From contig CAJTHM010000005.1 in assembly GCA_910576125.1 (NCBI GenBank), forward strand, positions 62,001-126,000: 64,000 bases of DNA, written 5' to 3'. This document shows positions 1 to 9,266 of this stretch, piece after piece (the first letter of the stretch is position 1; each line of letters starts with the position of its first letter). The DNA comes from Lachnospiraceae bacterium. Its GTDB lineage: Bacteria > Bacillota > Clostridia > Lachnospirales > Lachnospiraceae. The translations under genes and the position numbers were made by a program. A model generated the notes under the pieces. That model did no database searches. It saw nothing but the letters and a program-made list of their open reading frames with translations, and was not told the origin of the DNA.

Positions 1-923
1 CTGGCCCCCACTGCCGCATGGCCGTGGAAATGGTTCTGTCCCTTTTCGTCCAGGGTCATGACGGCGGGCTTTCCGATGTCGTGCAGCAGCATGGCCAGCC
101 GCAGCACGCTGTCCGCCTCCACATAGCCCAGAGAATGCAGGATATGCTCCCCCACGCTGTAGCAGTGGTGGGGATGGTTCTGCGGGGTCTCACAGGCTTT
201 GTCAAATTCCGGGAAGAACACTTTTGTGACGCCAGTGTCATATGCAATCCGCAGATAATCCGGGTGGGGCGAGACCATCAGCTTTGTCAGCTCCACCTGA
301 ATCCGCTCCGCGCTGATCCGGCTTAAAGCAGGAGCCAGCTTGACGATGGCCGCAGTGGTCTCCTCCTCTAATGCATAACCCAGCTGGGCAGAAAAACGGA
401 TGGCCCGCAGAATGCGCAAGGCATCCTCCTCAAAGCGCTCCTCCGCATTCCCCACACAGCGCACCGCTCCGGCTTTCAGGTCCTCCATACCGCCGAAGAG
501 GTCCACCAGCCCCGCCGCGTCATTGTAAGCCATGGCATTGATGGTCAGGTCCCTGCGCCGCAAATCCTGCCCCAAATCGGAGGTAAAAGTCACCTCGCTG
601 GGATGCCTGCTGTCCTCATAGGCGCCGTCGATCCGATAGGTGGTCACCTCAAAACCCTCTCCCTGCAGCATGACAGTGACAGTGCCGTGCTGAAGCCCGG
701 TGTCGATGGTCCTTGGAAAAAGCGCCTTTACCTGCTCCGGCCTGGCTGAGGTGGTGATATCCCAGTCCCGGGGCTCTCTGCCCAGAATGGAATCCCGCAC
801 ACAGCCGCCCACCACATAGGCTTCAAAGCCTGCTCGCTGAAGTGTCTCTATGATATGTTGCCCCTTTTGGGGCACTGCTATCCTTATGCCCTGTCCCACA
901 GTCTTCCGAAACCTCCCTGCCAT
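1..923 (-). CDS. cca: CCA-adding enzyme / tRNA nucleotidyltransferase (3' end off window)
   Basis: Adds or repairs the 3'-terminal CCA of tRNAs in the cytoplasm, using CTP and ATP. The N-terminus shows the nucleotidyltransferase signature YVVGGCVRDSILGR followed by EPRDWDITTSA, whose acidic residues bind the metal. RRRDLTINAMAY follows, and an HD-domain motif LLHDIGKP lies near the window edge, so this is the class II, HD-containing branch. The ATG at 923 was chosen because it is the first start in frame before the catalytic fold; no strong ribosome site is visible. The gene runs off the left edge, so its C-terminus is not seen. The next gene (HAD phosphatase) lies just upstream on the same strand and may be co-transcribed. 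Family assignment is firm; only completeness is unknown. Confidence 0.93.
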   Translation of the reverse strand, partial: MAGRFRKTVGQGIRIAVPQKGQHIIETLQRAGFEAYVVGGCVRDSILGREPRDWDITTSARPEQVKALFPRTIDTGLQHGTVTVMLQGEGFEVTTYRIDGAYEDSRHPSEVTFTSDLGQDLRRRDLTINAMAYNDAAGLVDLFGGMEDLKAGAVRCVGNAEERFEEDALRILRAIRFSAQLGYALEEETTAAIVKLAPALSRISAERIQVELTKLMVSPHPDYLRIAYDTGVTKVFFPEFDKACETPQNHPHHCYSVGEHILHSLGYVEADSVLRLAMLLHDIGKPAVMTLDEKGQNHFHGHAAVGA

Positions 924-973
924 TTTTCATCCTGCCTTACCGGATTCCCTGTCAGCCTTTCATATGCCTCTTC

Positions 974-1786
974 TTATTCCGCCAGCAGGAAACGCTCTAT
1001 AACCTGCACCAGCCCGTCTTCGTCATTGGACGCCGTGATATAGTCCGCGGCATCTTTCACTGTCTGCCGGGCGTTCCCCATGGCCACGCCCACGCCTGCG
1101 TAGCGCATCATGGAAATATCGTTGAAACCGTCCCCGCAGCAGATTACGTCCTCTCTGGCAATGCCGATATGCTCCATCAGCCTGCGCAGGGAATCCCCCT
1201 TGTCCACGCCCCTGGGCACGATTTCGATGAAATAGGGCTCGGAGCGGTAAATTGCCAGCATGTCCCCATACAGAGCCTGCAGCTTTTTCTCCAGTTCCGC
1301 CGCTCTTTCGCTCTCTGCCGTCATGAAACATTTGTAAATGTCAAAATCCACGAAAGCCGGGAAATCCTCCACATGCCTTACAGGCATCCCATTGATACGG
1401 GCCTCCCGGGACACGTATCCGTCCGGCTCAAAGGCAGAGATGACCGTGTCCTCCAAATGGGTGGCCAGACCGCAGCGATTCTTTGCCGCGAACTCATACA
1501 GGCCGGGCACCGCCGCCAGAGGCAGGGGATTCGCGCAGATTACCTCCTCAGTGCCGCAGGCCATGACCCGGGCTCCGTTGTGGGAGAGCAGGTAGCCGCC
1601 GTACTTTTTCAGTTCCAGCTCGCTCTCATACCGGCGCATGCCAAAATCCGGACGGCCGGAGGCAAGGACGCACTTATGCCCTTTCTCCAGAGCGGCAAAG
1701 ATGGCGGCCTTTGTGGCGGGACTGATTTCTTTTCCGGAATTCGTAAGCGTACCGTCGATGTCCAGTACCAGCGCTTTCCTTTTCAT
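974..1786 (-). CDS. Cof-type HAD-superfamily phosphatase
   Basis: Predicted cytoplasmic sugar-phosphate or nucleotide-type phosphatase of the Cof/YbiV group. Motif I is DIDGTLTNSG at residues 9-18, with the nucleophilic and acid/base aspartates. The C-terminal metal motif is GDGFNDISMM followed by GVGVAMGNA. The length of 270 residues is normal for a type IIB capped HAD enzyme. The ATG at 1786 is preferred over a farther upstream start because GGGAGGA precedes it at good spacing and the family begins just before motif I. It sits 50 bp from cca on the same strand. The substrate cannot be told from sequence; members accept many phosphosugars. Confidence 0.88.
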   Translation of the reverse strand: MKRKALVLDIDGTLTNSGKEISPATKAAIFAALEKGHKCVLASGRPDFGMRRYESELELKKYGGYLLSHNGARVMACGTEEVICANPLPLAAVPGLYEFAAKNRCGLATHLEDTVISAFEPDGYVSREARINGMPVRHVEDFPAFVDFDIYKCFMTAESERAAELEKKLQALYGDMLAIYRSEPYFIEIVPRGVDKGDSLRRLMEHIGIAREDVICCGDGFNDISMMRYAGVGVAMGNARQTVKDAADYITASNDEDGLVQVIERFLLAE

Positions 1787-1850
1787 GCCTTTGTCCTCCC
1801 ATTTCCGTAATCTGGCGGTTTCCTCCACAGAAGCTTTCCCATATAAGAAA

Positions 1851-1872
1851 GGCGGTGAGAACCCCCACCGCC
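1851..1872 (-). terminator. Stem-loop terminator after foldase gene
   Basis: GGCGGTG (1851-1857) pairs with CACCGCC (1866-1872) over an 8-base loop. On the minus strand the stem is followed by TTTCTTAT, a modest U-run. It lies between the foldase stop and the HAD start, so it probably ends the foldase transcript. Confidence 0.55.
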
Positions 1873-1888
1873 CATCCAGATACTTGAT

Positions 1889-3559
1889 TTATTCCGCGGA
1901 AGCTTCCGCTCCGGCATCCTCTTCGCCTCCGGAGGCCTCGGAACTTTCCGAATCCTCAGATCCAACCGCGCTTTCCGAAGAGCCCTCGTCCTCCGAGCCT
2001 GCTCCCTCTTCCGATGCCGCCTCAGAGGATTCCTGCGCAGCGGCCTCTTCCTCCGCCTGCACTTTCAGGTAATTCAGGTTCCCTTTCGGATCGTCCACCG
2101 TGCCTTCAGCCATAAGGCCGTCCACATACTCGGACATCCTCTGGCTGATCATGGTCTGACGAATGCTCAGAATCCACTCCGCCTCATTGGTTCCCTTATA
2201 GTACAGCACATAGGTATTTTCCTCGCCCTCAGGAGAAATGACAGCGCTGTCACCTTCCGCGCGGCCCTCTTCATGAATCCAGTCGCTCACCTCCGTGGGC
2301 ACGGAAGCAGATGTCACAGCCTCCAGCAGTCCTCCCTCCGCTGACATGGCAGCAGGGTCATTGTGCTTGTCGCAGAGCTCCGCAAAACTCTCTTCCGTAG
2401 CCGCCCCGGCTTTCCACTCATCCAGGATAGCCTGTCCGTTTTCCGCATCCGTCACGATCACACGGATATCCGCGGCAAGCGTCTCGTCCAGATAGCGGCC
2501 CGCGAATTCCACCGCATAATAACGATGGCTGGAGGAATCCTCGATTACAGTGGAATCGCCGGCTTTCCTCTCCTCATCGAACAGCCAGTCCTGGAGCAGA
2601 TAGGTAGCCGTACTCCTGCGCACATTCTCCCGCAGTTCGCCGTCTGTCTTCACCGTCTTCACGACTCTGTCCGCCTGCTCTTTGGCTTCGGCCATGGCAG
2701 CTTCAATCTCTGCCTCGGAGGGCTGGTATGCCTGCTCTTCTCCCTCCGCTCCATCCTCCGCAGCCTCATCCTCTGTCTCCTCCACGGGATCCGCCAGTTC
2801 CGTAGGCTCCGTGGGGAGTTCCGCATCTACGGTGGTCACATAGTAATCCACGGAATCATAAGTCGCCTTATTCTCCTCATAATAAGCCTGAATCTCCTCC
2901 GCGGAAGGAGTCTGGCGCCCGGACAGCTCGTCATAGTATCCCGCCACGTACAGGGACTCTTCCACATAGGGCTTCAGCCTTGCCAAAGTAGCGTAAGGGC
3001 CGTACAGCTCTTTCACATAATCCTTCACCGTGGTTCCGTTCTCGGAGGCCGCGGCTTCCAGGGATTCCGAATATCTGGCGTAATCCCCCGTCGTATCGTA
3101 GGTAAATCCCTCCGCCTTTGCCTGGGCTGACAGGCTCTTGTTCCGAATCATGTTCTCCACCGCCAGCTGCTGGAAATAGTCTCCCCAGGTGAGGGTCTCC
3201 GAATACATCTGGGAGGAGAAATCGCTGGCAGGGTCTATCCCCATCATATAAAGATAATAGCCGTACTGGCTCAGATAGCTGCTGACAGCCATATTATACT
3301 CATAGTCGAATTCCACCCTGGATATGTTCTCTCCATTTATCTTCACATAGTTCCCATGCACTGTAAGATAATTCCGGATAGGGAAAGATGCCACCAGACA
3401 CACCAGCGCCGCCACGATCACGATGCCTATGATATTGTCCCTGCGTCTGCTCTTTTCCGCCCTCTCTTTCTCTTCCTTTCTCCGCTGCATCTTCAGATCG
3501 TATTTGGTCACCACTTTCTCCGGCGCCTGATCTGTATTCTGCGTCTGTTTTTTAGACAT
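1889..3559 (-). CDS. Membrane-anchored SurA/PrsA-like parvulin foldase
   Basis: Likely an extracytoplasmic peptidyl-prolyl isomerase or chaperone held at the membrane outer face. Residues 1-40 are lysine/arginine-rich and cytosolic. One membrane segment (about 42-62, IIGIVIVAALVCLVASF) acts as an uncleaved anchor. Residues 70-230 resemble the SurA N-terminal helical domain. A parvulin-like stretch near 395-490 keeps the family pattern of a basic strand, an alpha-helix with EESFAELCDKHND, then a glycine pair. The last 60 residues are a low-complexity Glu/Ser/Ala tail. AAAGGAG lies 10 nt before the ATG. Parvulin residues are weakly conserved, so a chaperone without isomerase activity is possible. 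Next upstream is the M3 peptidase gene. Confidence 0.78.
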   Translation of the reverse strand: MSKKQTQNTDQAPEKVVTKYDLKMQRRKEEKERAEKSRRRDNIIGIVIVAALVCLVASFPIRNYLTVHGNYVKINGENISRVEFDYEYNMAVSSYLSQYGYYLYMMGIDPASDFSSQMYSETLTWGDYFQQLAVENMIRNKSLSAQAKAEGFTYDTTGDYARYSESLEAAASENGTTVKDYVKELYGPYATLARLKPYVEESLYVAGYYDELSGRQTPSAEEIQAYYEENKATYDSVDYYVTTVDAELPTEPTELADPVEETEDEAAEDGAEGEEQAYQPSEAEIEAAMAEAKEQADRVVKTVKTDGELRENVRRSTATYLLQDWLFDEERKAGDSTVIEDSSSHRYYAVEFAGRYLDETLAADIRVIVTDAENGQAILDEWKAGAATEESFAELCDKHNDPAAMSAEGGLLEAVTSASVPTEVSDWIHEEGRAEGDSAVISPEGEENTYVLYYKGTNEAEWILSIRQTMISQRMSEYVDGLMAEGTVDDPKGNLNYLKVQAEEEAAAQESSEAASEEGAGSEDEGSSESAVGSEDSESSEASGGEEDAGAEASAE

Positions 3560-3640
3560 GCCGAATGTCTCCTTTCTGATTTATCGTTCCGCTGTCTTTC
3601 ACACCGACTTATTGTACATTATTCTTCGCAAAAAAGAAAG

Positions 3641-5314
3641 CTATTTCACATATTTTTCAAGCTTTTCCACAATATTTTTCATGCAGCCGTCCTCAAAGGG
3701 GCTCATCAGGCCCGCATCTTTTACCATATTGGTGAAGAAATCGCTGGCGGAAAGCCTGCACAGCTTCAGATAACTCTCCCATGCCCCCCGGAAATCCGCG
3801 TCCATCTTCACCTTGTACTGCAGCGCGCAGCTCTGGGCCAGACAGTAGTCGATATAGTAGAAAGGAGAGGTATAAATATGCTGCTGCTTCTGCCAGAAGC
3901 CGCCCTTTCCGAAGAAAGCGTCATCACCGTAATCCTGATGAGGCCTGTACTCCCGCTCCAGTTCAAGCCATGCGGCATGCCGCTGGTCCGGAGTCATGTC
4001 CGGATTTTCGTAGACGATGTGCTGGAATTCGTCCACCATGCAGCCATAGGGGATGAACGCCGCCGCGTCCTCCAGATGCATCTCAATATAATCCCGGGCC
4101 CGGTCTCCGAAGAAAAGCGGCATCCAGTCCTGCGTGAAGAACTCCATGGACATGGAATGAATCTCCGCCGTCTCCATGGTGATATCGGCATGCTCTCTGA
4201 CAGGATCCTTGCCGGAGAGCCACCCCTGGAACGCGTGGCCGCACTCATGGGTGATGACATCCACGTCTCCGCTGGTGCCGTTGAAATTGGCGAACACGAA
4301 AGGAGCCTCGTACACCGGCATATAGGTCATATAGCCGCCTGCCCGCTTGGTCTTGCGCCCGAGCACGTCAAACAGTTCATTTTCCATCATAAAATCGTAG
4401 AATTCCTTTGTCTGGGGGGAGAGCTCGCTGTACATCTTCCGCCCTGCCTCCAGAATCTCGTCCGGCGTACCGAAAGGCGCGGGATTCCCCTCCTTGAAGT
4501 ACACCGCCGTGTCGATGTAACTGAGCTTCTCGAGTCCCAGCCTCTGCCGCCTGCGCTCATGGAGCTTCTCCGCAAAGGGGACGAAGTCCTCCTTGACCTG
4601 CCTGCGGAAATTCTCCACCTCCCGGCGCCCGTAGCAGTTGCGGTTCATGCGGTAATAGCCAAGCTCCAGGTAATTTTCATATCCCATGGCCTTAGCCTGG
4701 GCTGTGCGGTTCTTCACTAGCTTGTCGTATATTTCGTCCAGCGCCCGGGCATTGGCGGCGAAGAAATCGCTCTGGGCTTTCCATGCGGCGGCGCGGATAT
4801 TCCTGTCCTTGTGCACCGTATAGGGACGCAGCAGGGAAAGGTTCAGTACCTGTCCGTCAAAGGGAATCTTTGCGTTTGCGATCAGCTTGCTGTACTCGGT
4901 GGTCAGATTGTTCTCTTCCTGCATCAGGGGAATCAGCTTCTCGTCCATGGCTTTCTGGGCGATCTCCATGTTTTTGAAAGCCACGGGGCCGATTTTCTCC
5001 ACCAGCTTGTCCCGATAGGGAGACGCGTAGAGCTTCTTTTCATATTCCAGTATCAGGTTGTGGTAAACGGGGGATTTCTCATTATAATACTCATGCTCCG
5101 CATTGTAGAACTCATCTGTGGTGTCCACGTCATAGCGGATGTGGGCGATGGTCATCCGGGTGCTGACCTGGTCTGTCAGGGCATAGTATTTCCGGTGGAC
5201 GGCGAACTGCTCTTCCCCGTCTTTTGCCTTGTCGAACTCTTCCATGAGAGCCCGCATCTGTCTCTCCACTTCGTCAAAATCCACGCGCTCATAGGGCATA
5301 TCCTTGAATTTCAT
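3641..5314 (-). CDS. M3 family oligoendopeptidase (PepF-like)
   Basis: Zinc metallopeptidase that cleaves short peptides in the cytoplasm. The zinc motif HECGH is at residues 356-360, inside DVDVITHECGHAFQ. The downstream glutamate ligand lies in the METAEIHSMSMEFF segment, as in thimet/oligoendopeptidase F proteins. Length is 557 residues, in the usual range. The ATG at 5314 is preferred to an earlier in-frame start because AGAGAGGAAG precedes it and the family starts at about this point. The protein lacks a signal peptide or membrane segment. It is a single-gene unit between the foldase gene and a divergent membrane-protein gene. M3 membership is firm; peptide specificity is not known. Confidence 0.92.
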   Translation of the reverse strand: MKFKDMPYERVDFDEVERQMRALMEEFDKAKDGEEQFAVHRKYYALTDQVSTRMTIAHIRYDVDTTDEFYNAEHEYYNEKSPVYHNLILEYEKKLYASPYRDKLVEKIGPVAFKNMEIAQKAMDEKLIPLMQEENNLTTEYSKLIANAKIPFDGQVLNLSLLRPYTVHKDRNIRAAAWKAQSDFFAANARALDEIYDKLVKNRTAQAKAMGYENYLELGYYRMNRNCYGRREVENFRRQVKEDFVPFAEKLHERRRQRLGLEKLSYIDTAVYFKEGNPAPFGTPDEILEAGRKMYSELSPQTKEFYDFMMENELFDVLGRKTKRAGGYMTYMPVYEAPFVFANFNGTSGDVDVITHECGHAFQGWLSGKDPVREHADITMETAEIHSMSMEFFTQDWMPLFFGDRARDYIEMHLEDAAAFIPYGCMVDEFQHIVYENPDMTPDQRHAAWLELEREYRPHQDYGDDAFFGKGGFWQKQQHIYTSPFYYIDYCLAQSCALQYKVKMDADFRGAWESYLKLCRLSASDFFTNMVKDAGLMSPFEDGCMKNIVEKLEKYVK

Positions 5315-5531
5315 TTCGCTTCCTCTCTCTTCTTTTCCTTTTTCTCCGCTTGTCCGCACGTTCCGGACACGGCTGCCATTGTTCCCATCGTGCCATAATC
5401 CCGATTACTCCGCGCACATGGACGCAAAAGCTGGCACAATGCCCTTCTGGATCAATATTATATCAGATTCCGCAGCTTTTTCAAGCTATTTGCATTCGTC
5501 CGGCCGCCAATCACAAAATATCAAAGGATCC

Positions 5532-5560
5532 TTGTTAAAATTGACTAAATTTTTTATAAA
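5532..5560 (+). promoter_or_regulatory. Predicted sigma-A promoter for membrane protein gene
   Basis: TTGTTA (5532-5537), 17-bp spacer, TATAAA (5555-5560), about 100 bp before the ATG at 5660. It lies in the 345-bp divergent gap 5315-5659, which otherwise holds only AT-rich leader with no further ORF that I can support. Confidence 0.5.
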
Positions 5561-5659
5561 AATTTTAAGACCTGTCTCTTGCGAATTAAATATACAAATG
5601 CTAAAATAGATACGATTTATCTTACATATTATTTTATAAATGAGTCGGAGGTAAAAAAC

Positions 5660-6778
5660 ATGTTTGAAGAGTTAAAGAAACGAACTCTAAAAGGCACCCT
5701 TGTCTGGTCCATCATCTTGATTCTGGCGGGTCTTGGACTGGCAGGCTGGAATGCCATGGATGCATTCTATGTAGTCACCGGTTATGTGGATTTCACCACC
5801 CTCGCCCCTGATGAAATCGGCAGCCAGGTGGTAAAGCTTGACATGACTGACAATTTCGGATGCTATCTGGAGCAGTATTCTAAGAACACGAAGACCAATG
5901 CCACCACTACTACGGATTTGTATTATATCATCTGGACCGGTGATGAAAATTCCACTGACTGGCGCTTTATGTCCATCAAGGTTCCCGCCAGATATGAGAG
6001 CCAGCTGGAGGCCATGGCCGAGACCACCGCGGCAGGCGGCACGTCCGATCCTATCACTTTCTATGGCAAGATTAAGAAGCTGGACAGCGAAGAACTGTAT
6101 TATTTCAAGGATTATTTCAAGGATGCTGACTGGACGGATGCGGATATCGAGGAAAGCACGCTTCCTTATTACATTGACAGCTTTGCTTTCTCCCCTGCGC
6201 TTTCCGGCGGCTTTTATGTAATCCTGTTCGGAGCGGGAGTCATCATTCTGATTTACGGCATCTATCGGATTGCCAGCGCGGCCAGCGGCGGCGCACTGAA
6301 GAAGCTGCACAAGGACATTGCCGACGCAGGTTTCACCGAGGCCTCCGTCGAGTCCGACTACCAAAATGCCAAGGCCTTTGACAAGAAAGGAACCCTTAAA
6401 GTCGGAAAGCTGATGACCTATTATACAGCCGGATCCATCCCCAGAGCCGTTCCCAACAACAAGATCATGTGGGCCTACCAGAATACCGTGACCCACCGCA
6501 CCAACGGCGTCAAGACGGGCACCACCTACAATGTGATGGTATTCGGCGAGACCGCGCCGAAAGGGCTCACTTTCTCTGTGGCCAACGAGGCTGTGGCCCA
6601 GGATATGCTGAACTATTACCATGCTACACTGCCCTGGGTAGTAGTCGGCTATTCCGATGAGCTGAAGAAACTCTACAACAAGGACCGCGCACAGTTCCTT
6701 GGGCTGCGCTACAATACCTGCGAGCATACGGCAGTGGATCCCGCCGACGCGGCATCCGCTATTGACGGACAGCAGTAA
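5660..6778 (+). CDS. Two-span membrane protein of unknown function (DUF6709-like)
   Basis: I recognise this only as a Lachnospiraceae-type conserved membrane protein, possibly the DUF6709 group; no biochemical role is known to me. It has one membrane segment at about residues 14-34, an extracellular domain of about 150 residues (35-188) rich in Thr/Asp/Tyr, a second segment near 190-215, then a cytoplasmic alpha/beta region of about 150 residues. The ATG at 5660 is chosen over an earlier in-frame start because GGAGG sits 8 nt upstream. It is flanked by a promoter and a strong terminator, so it is probably monocistronic. It diverges from the M3 peptidase gene. Confidence 0.7.
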   Translation: MFEELKKRTLKGTLVWSIILILAGLGLAGWNAMDAFYVVTGYVDFTTLAPDEIGSQVVKLDMTDNFGCYLEQYSKNTKTNATTTTDLYYIIWTGDENSTDWRFMSIKVPARYESQLEAMAETTAAGGTSDPITFYGKIKKLDSEELYYFKDYFKDADWTDADIEESTLPYYIDSFAFSPALSGGFYVILFGAGVIILIYGIYRIASAASGGALKKLHKDIADAGFTEASVESDYQNAKAFDKKGTLKVGKLMTYYTAGSIPRAVPNNKIMWAYQNTVTHRTNGVKTGTTYNVMVFGETAPKGLTFSVANEAVAQDMLNYYHATLPWVVVGYSDELKKLYNKDRAQFLGLRYNTCEHTAVDPADAASAIDGQQ

Positions 6779-6821
6779 AAGGAACTGAATCAGCTCCTGC
6801 CAAAAAATCATAAACACGCAA

Positions 6822-6865
6822 AACTCCGGGTGGTCTGCCTGATGGCGGATTCCCCGGAGTTTTTA
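6822..6865. terminator. Strong convergent terminator
   Basis: AACTCCGGG (6822-6830) pairs perfectly with CCCGGAGTT (6853-6861), followed by TTTT on the plus strand and by TTTTG on the minus strand. It serves the membrane-protein gene and probably also the converging GH112 gene. Confidence 0.8.
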
Positions 6866-6897
6866 TGTCCGTCGCTATATTGCACGGTGCCGATTCC

Positions 6898-9084
6898 CTA
6901 CAAGAGCTCCGCAAAGGCAGTGTCATAGGGCGCCAGCGTCACAGTCTTTATGCCGGCCTCTGTGGGAATAGAGGTGATCTGCTCCCTGTCGCTGTTGTTG
7001 ATGATGACCAGTTTCCCGCTCTCAGGGTAATAGGCGCATTCCGTGTACAGATTGTCGGTCATGTACAGGCCGTCGGTTCCCTCGCCTCCGGCATAGCGGA
7101 TCAGCTGATAGAGCATGCGGGTGTTTTCCAGGCTCATCCGGAAAGAGGCCAGATAGATGCCTTTCCCTTTCCCGAACCCGTTGACGCAGACCAGAGGCAG
7201 ACTGGTGCCATCGGCCAGGCTGCCGTCGTGCACTTCGGCCGCTTTGAGGACTTTGGCTTTGCCGTCCGTCAGGTACAGATGCTCCTTGGCGGCCACTGTA
7301 GCGCCGACAGGCAGAATCCCCTCCTCATCCTCCGCCTCAAAGCTCCATCTGCCATGGCATACTTTTGAGCCTGTATCCTCGTCGATTCCCAGCACGTGGG
7401 CCATGCGGAAGTAAGTGTCATAGCCTTCCACGGCGGAGGGTTCGTTCACGCCCAGGAACGTTCCGCCCTCCCACACCCATTTTGTCAGAATCGTCACCAC
7501 ATCCTCGTCCTTCCAGTCTCCCCCGCCGCTCCAGGCGCTGCCCGCCCGGCCCGCGTTGATGACCACGTCCACATCGGCCAGCGCTCCGTCCCGCACGTCC
7601 TGGAAAGAAATGAACTTTACCTCCACCGGCAGGCCGGAGAGGGCTTCGTTGATATGGATCAGGTCATGCATGTAGGTCTCATGGAAATGCCCGGACAGAG
7701 TCCAGGAGCGCAGCGCTCCCCAGCTGTGGAGGACTGCCACTTTCGTCCGAATGGTGTAAGGCTTTCCCGCGTCATGGAGAGAGCGGATGAGCCGGAATTC
7801 ATCGGATACCTTTTCGATATAATCGCAGAAATCCGGGAAGCCCTCCACCAGATGGAGATATCCCCCCAGCCCTATCCTGTCGGTTTTCGCCCGCAGGAGC
7901 GCCCTTCGCACGCTGTTCCAGTATTTCTTCGCGTCCAGGGCGGGATCGCCTCCCTCCGTAAAGGTGGGCGCGCCGCCCAGCCCCACCGGGAACAGGTAAG
8001 GGTGCAGCCGCAGCTCATGGACAGGCACATCCACACCGGCGCAGAGCCTTGCCTCATAGCCGGAAAAGACGCATTTAATCAGGCCGTCAAAGCCAAATTC
8101 CCGGAATCTTCCATTGTAGGGCTCCACGCCTACCCAGCTGTCATCATAGAACACATAGGCTTTCTTGCCGTATGCGTGCACCAGATCGATAAGCTTTTTC
8201 CCGAAAGAAATCACGAAATCATTGACGAAATCCATCCAGTCGGCCTTTTTTCCGGTGCCAGGCATATGGGTCACATGGAGCTTGTTTTGGTTGATGAAAT
8301 CCTCCGCCGTCATGCGGTATCCGTAAATCTTCTCAAACTCGTCCAGGGCCAGTGCGCTGACGGTATAGTCGTAGGAGCCCCAGTCCGAGAACAGACTGCG
8401 GTTCCTCTCGCTGCTGCCCCAGATCCACACGAAATTGTAGAACATGGAAGTAAAACGCACCACCGTAGTGTCGGGATGGGTCTCGCACCAGTTCTTCATC
8501 CACCCCAGCAGATACTCCCGGGTCTCGGGATATCTGGGGTCGATTTGCATCAGATGCTCCTTGTCCCAGTGGTTGGTGGTGTGGTTGTACATGGAGATTT
8601 CTTCCCAGATGCGGTAGGCCAGAAAGCTCACCGTGTATTTGTGGAAAGGCACCGCCCGCTTTACCGTCACGGTTCCCGCGGACTTGTCATAGGCCCAGCG
8701 TTCATTATCCAGTTTTGTATTATTCGTCCTGTCGTACACTTCCCAATACCGGAAAGCCGCCTCTGTGTCATTGACGGCGAACTGCTCCCGGAAAAAGCTC
8801 TCCATCAGAGAAATGGTCAGCTCTTCCCCCTCCGCCACTGCCGCCGGAGTGCAGAGAAAAGTCTGCTGAAGCTTGTCCCTGTTCTTTTTAGCCCACTCAT
8901 TATGATCCCGGATGATGCAGATGGTGGAATAGATGCCGTACCCGGCGTGGACGATCTCCTCCGACAGCACAGTGCCGTCGCTGTCCCGGATCACATCTGC
9001 CCCCCATTTCCGGGCCATCTGTAGTGTAAGCTCCTCATACCCGGACTCGCCGGGAAGCGTAAAGCCGCCGCTTTGTTTTGCCAT
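6898..9084 (-). CDS. GH112 beta-galactoside phosphorylase (galacto-N-biose/lacto-N-biose or galactosyl-rhamnose type)
   Basis: Cytoplasmic phosphorylase that splits a beta-galactoside with phosphate, giving galactose 1-phosphate plus the acceptor sugar. The 728-residue length and whole-protein pattern fit GH112: FTSMFYNFVWIWG near 211-223, DWGSYDYTVS near 234-243, and FYDDSWVG at 312-319. That last segment carries the general-acid aspartate in studied enzymes. The C-terminal 250 residues form the usual flavodoxin-like and beta domains. AGGAG precedes the ATG. Known GH112 enzymes act on galacto-N-biose, lacto-N-biose, or galactosyl-beta-1,4-rhamnose. The neighbours here (GH105, rhamnogalacturonan esterase, LplB/C importer) favour the rhamnose type, while a kinase at 56 kb favours the hexosamine type. 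Family certain, acceptor open. Confidence 0.9.
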   Translation of the reverse strand: MAKQSGGFTLPGESGYEELTLQMARKWGADVIRDSDGTVLSEEIVHAGYGIYSTICIIRDHNEWAKKNRDKLQQTFLCTPAAVAEGEELTISLMESFFREQFAVNDTEAAFRYWEVYDRTNNTKLDNERWAYDKSAGTVTVKRAVPFHKYTVSFLAYRIWEEISMYNHTTNHWDKEHLMQIDPRYPETREYLLGWMKNWCETHPDTTVVRFTSMFYNFVWIWGSSERNRSLFSDWGSYDYTVSALALDEFEKIYGYRMTAEDFINQNKLHVTHMPGTGKKADWMDFVNDFVISFGKKLIDLVHAYGKKAYVFYDDSWVGVEPYNGRFREFGFDGLIKCVFSGYEARLCAGVDVPVHELRLHPYLFPVGLGGAPTFTEGGDPALDAKKYWNSVRRALLRAKTDRIGLGGYLHLVEGFPDFCDYIEKVSDEFRLIRSLHDAGKPYTIRTKVAVLHSWGALRSWTLSGHFHETYMHDLIHINEALSGLPVEVKFISFQDVRDGALADVDVVINAGRAGSAWSGGGDWKDEDVVTILTKWVWEGGTFLGVNEPSAVEGYDTYFRMAHVLGIDEDTGSKVCHGRWSFEAEDEEGILPVGATVAAKEHLYLTDGKAKVLKAAEVHDGSLADGTSLPLVCVNGFGKGKGIYLASFRMSLENTRMLYQLIRYAGGEGTDGLYMTDNLYTECAYYPESGKLVIINNSDREQITSIPTEAGIKTVTLAPYDTAFAELL

Positions 9085-9101
9085 ACTGTTTTCTCCTATA
9101 T

Positions 9102-9198
9102 TATACTGCTCAACAGTTCAAATTTCCGAGTAACCTGGCTGTATAACGTCAGCCATATACGTTTCACCGTACGGAAAATTCCGGCGTTATGCAGTATA
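9102..9198. mobile_element. MITE-like element, copy 1
   Basis: A 97-bp element with perfect 8-bp ends TATACTGC (9102-9109) and GCAGTATA (9191-9198); the inverted similarity extends imperfectly to about 27 bp (shared AA.TTTCCG). Inside, CTGTATAACGTC (9139-9150) pairs with GGCGTTATGCAG (9183-9194). A second copy of 103 bp lies at 60023-60125 with about 80% identity. No ORF. It occupies the gap between the esterase pseudogene and the GH112 gene. Confidence 0.75.
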
Positions 9199-9266
9199 GC
9201 CACCGCTTGTATCCGTTCGTTTCATGCCTGCCCCGGATTGATGCCCTTACAGAATATCCGCCTGGC

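Noticed and set aside
3356..4720. Long plus-strand open frame opposite the foldase and M3 peptidase genes
   Set aside because: It spans two well-supported genes on the other strand, and its composition is typical of an antisense shadow.
9093..9105. TATAAT formed at the MITE boundary as a promoter for the GH112 gene
   Set aside because: The start site would fall inside the ribosome-binding site, and the -35 position is poor.
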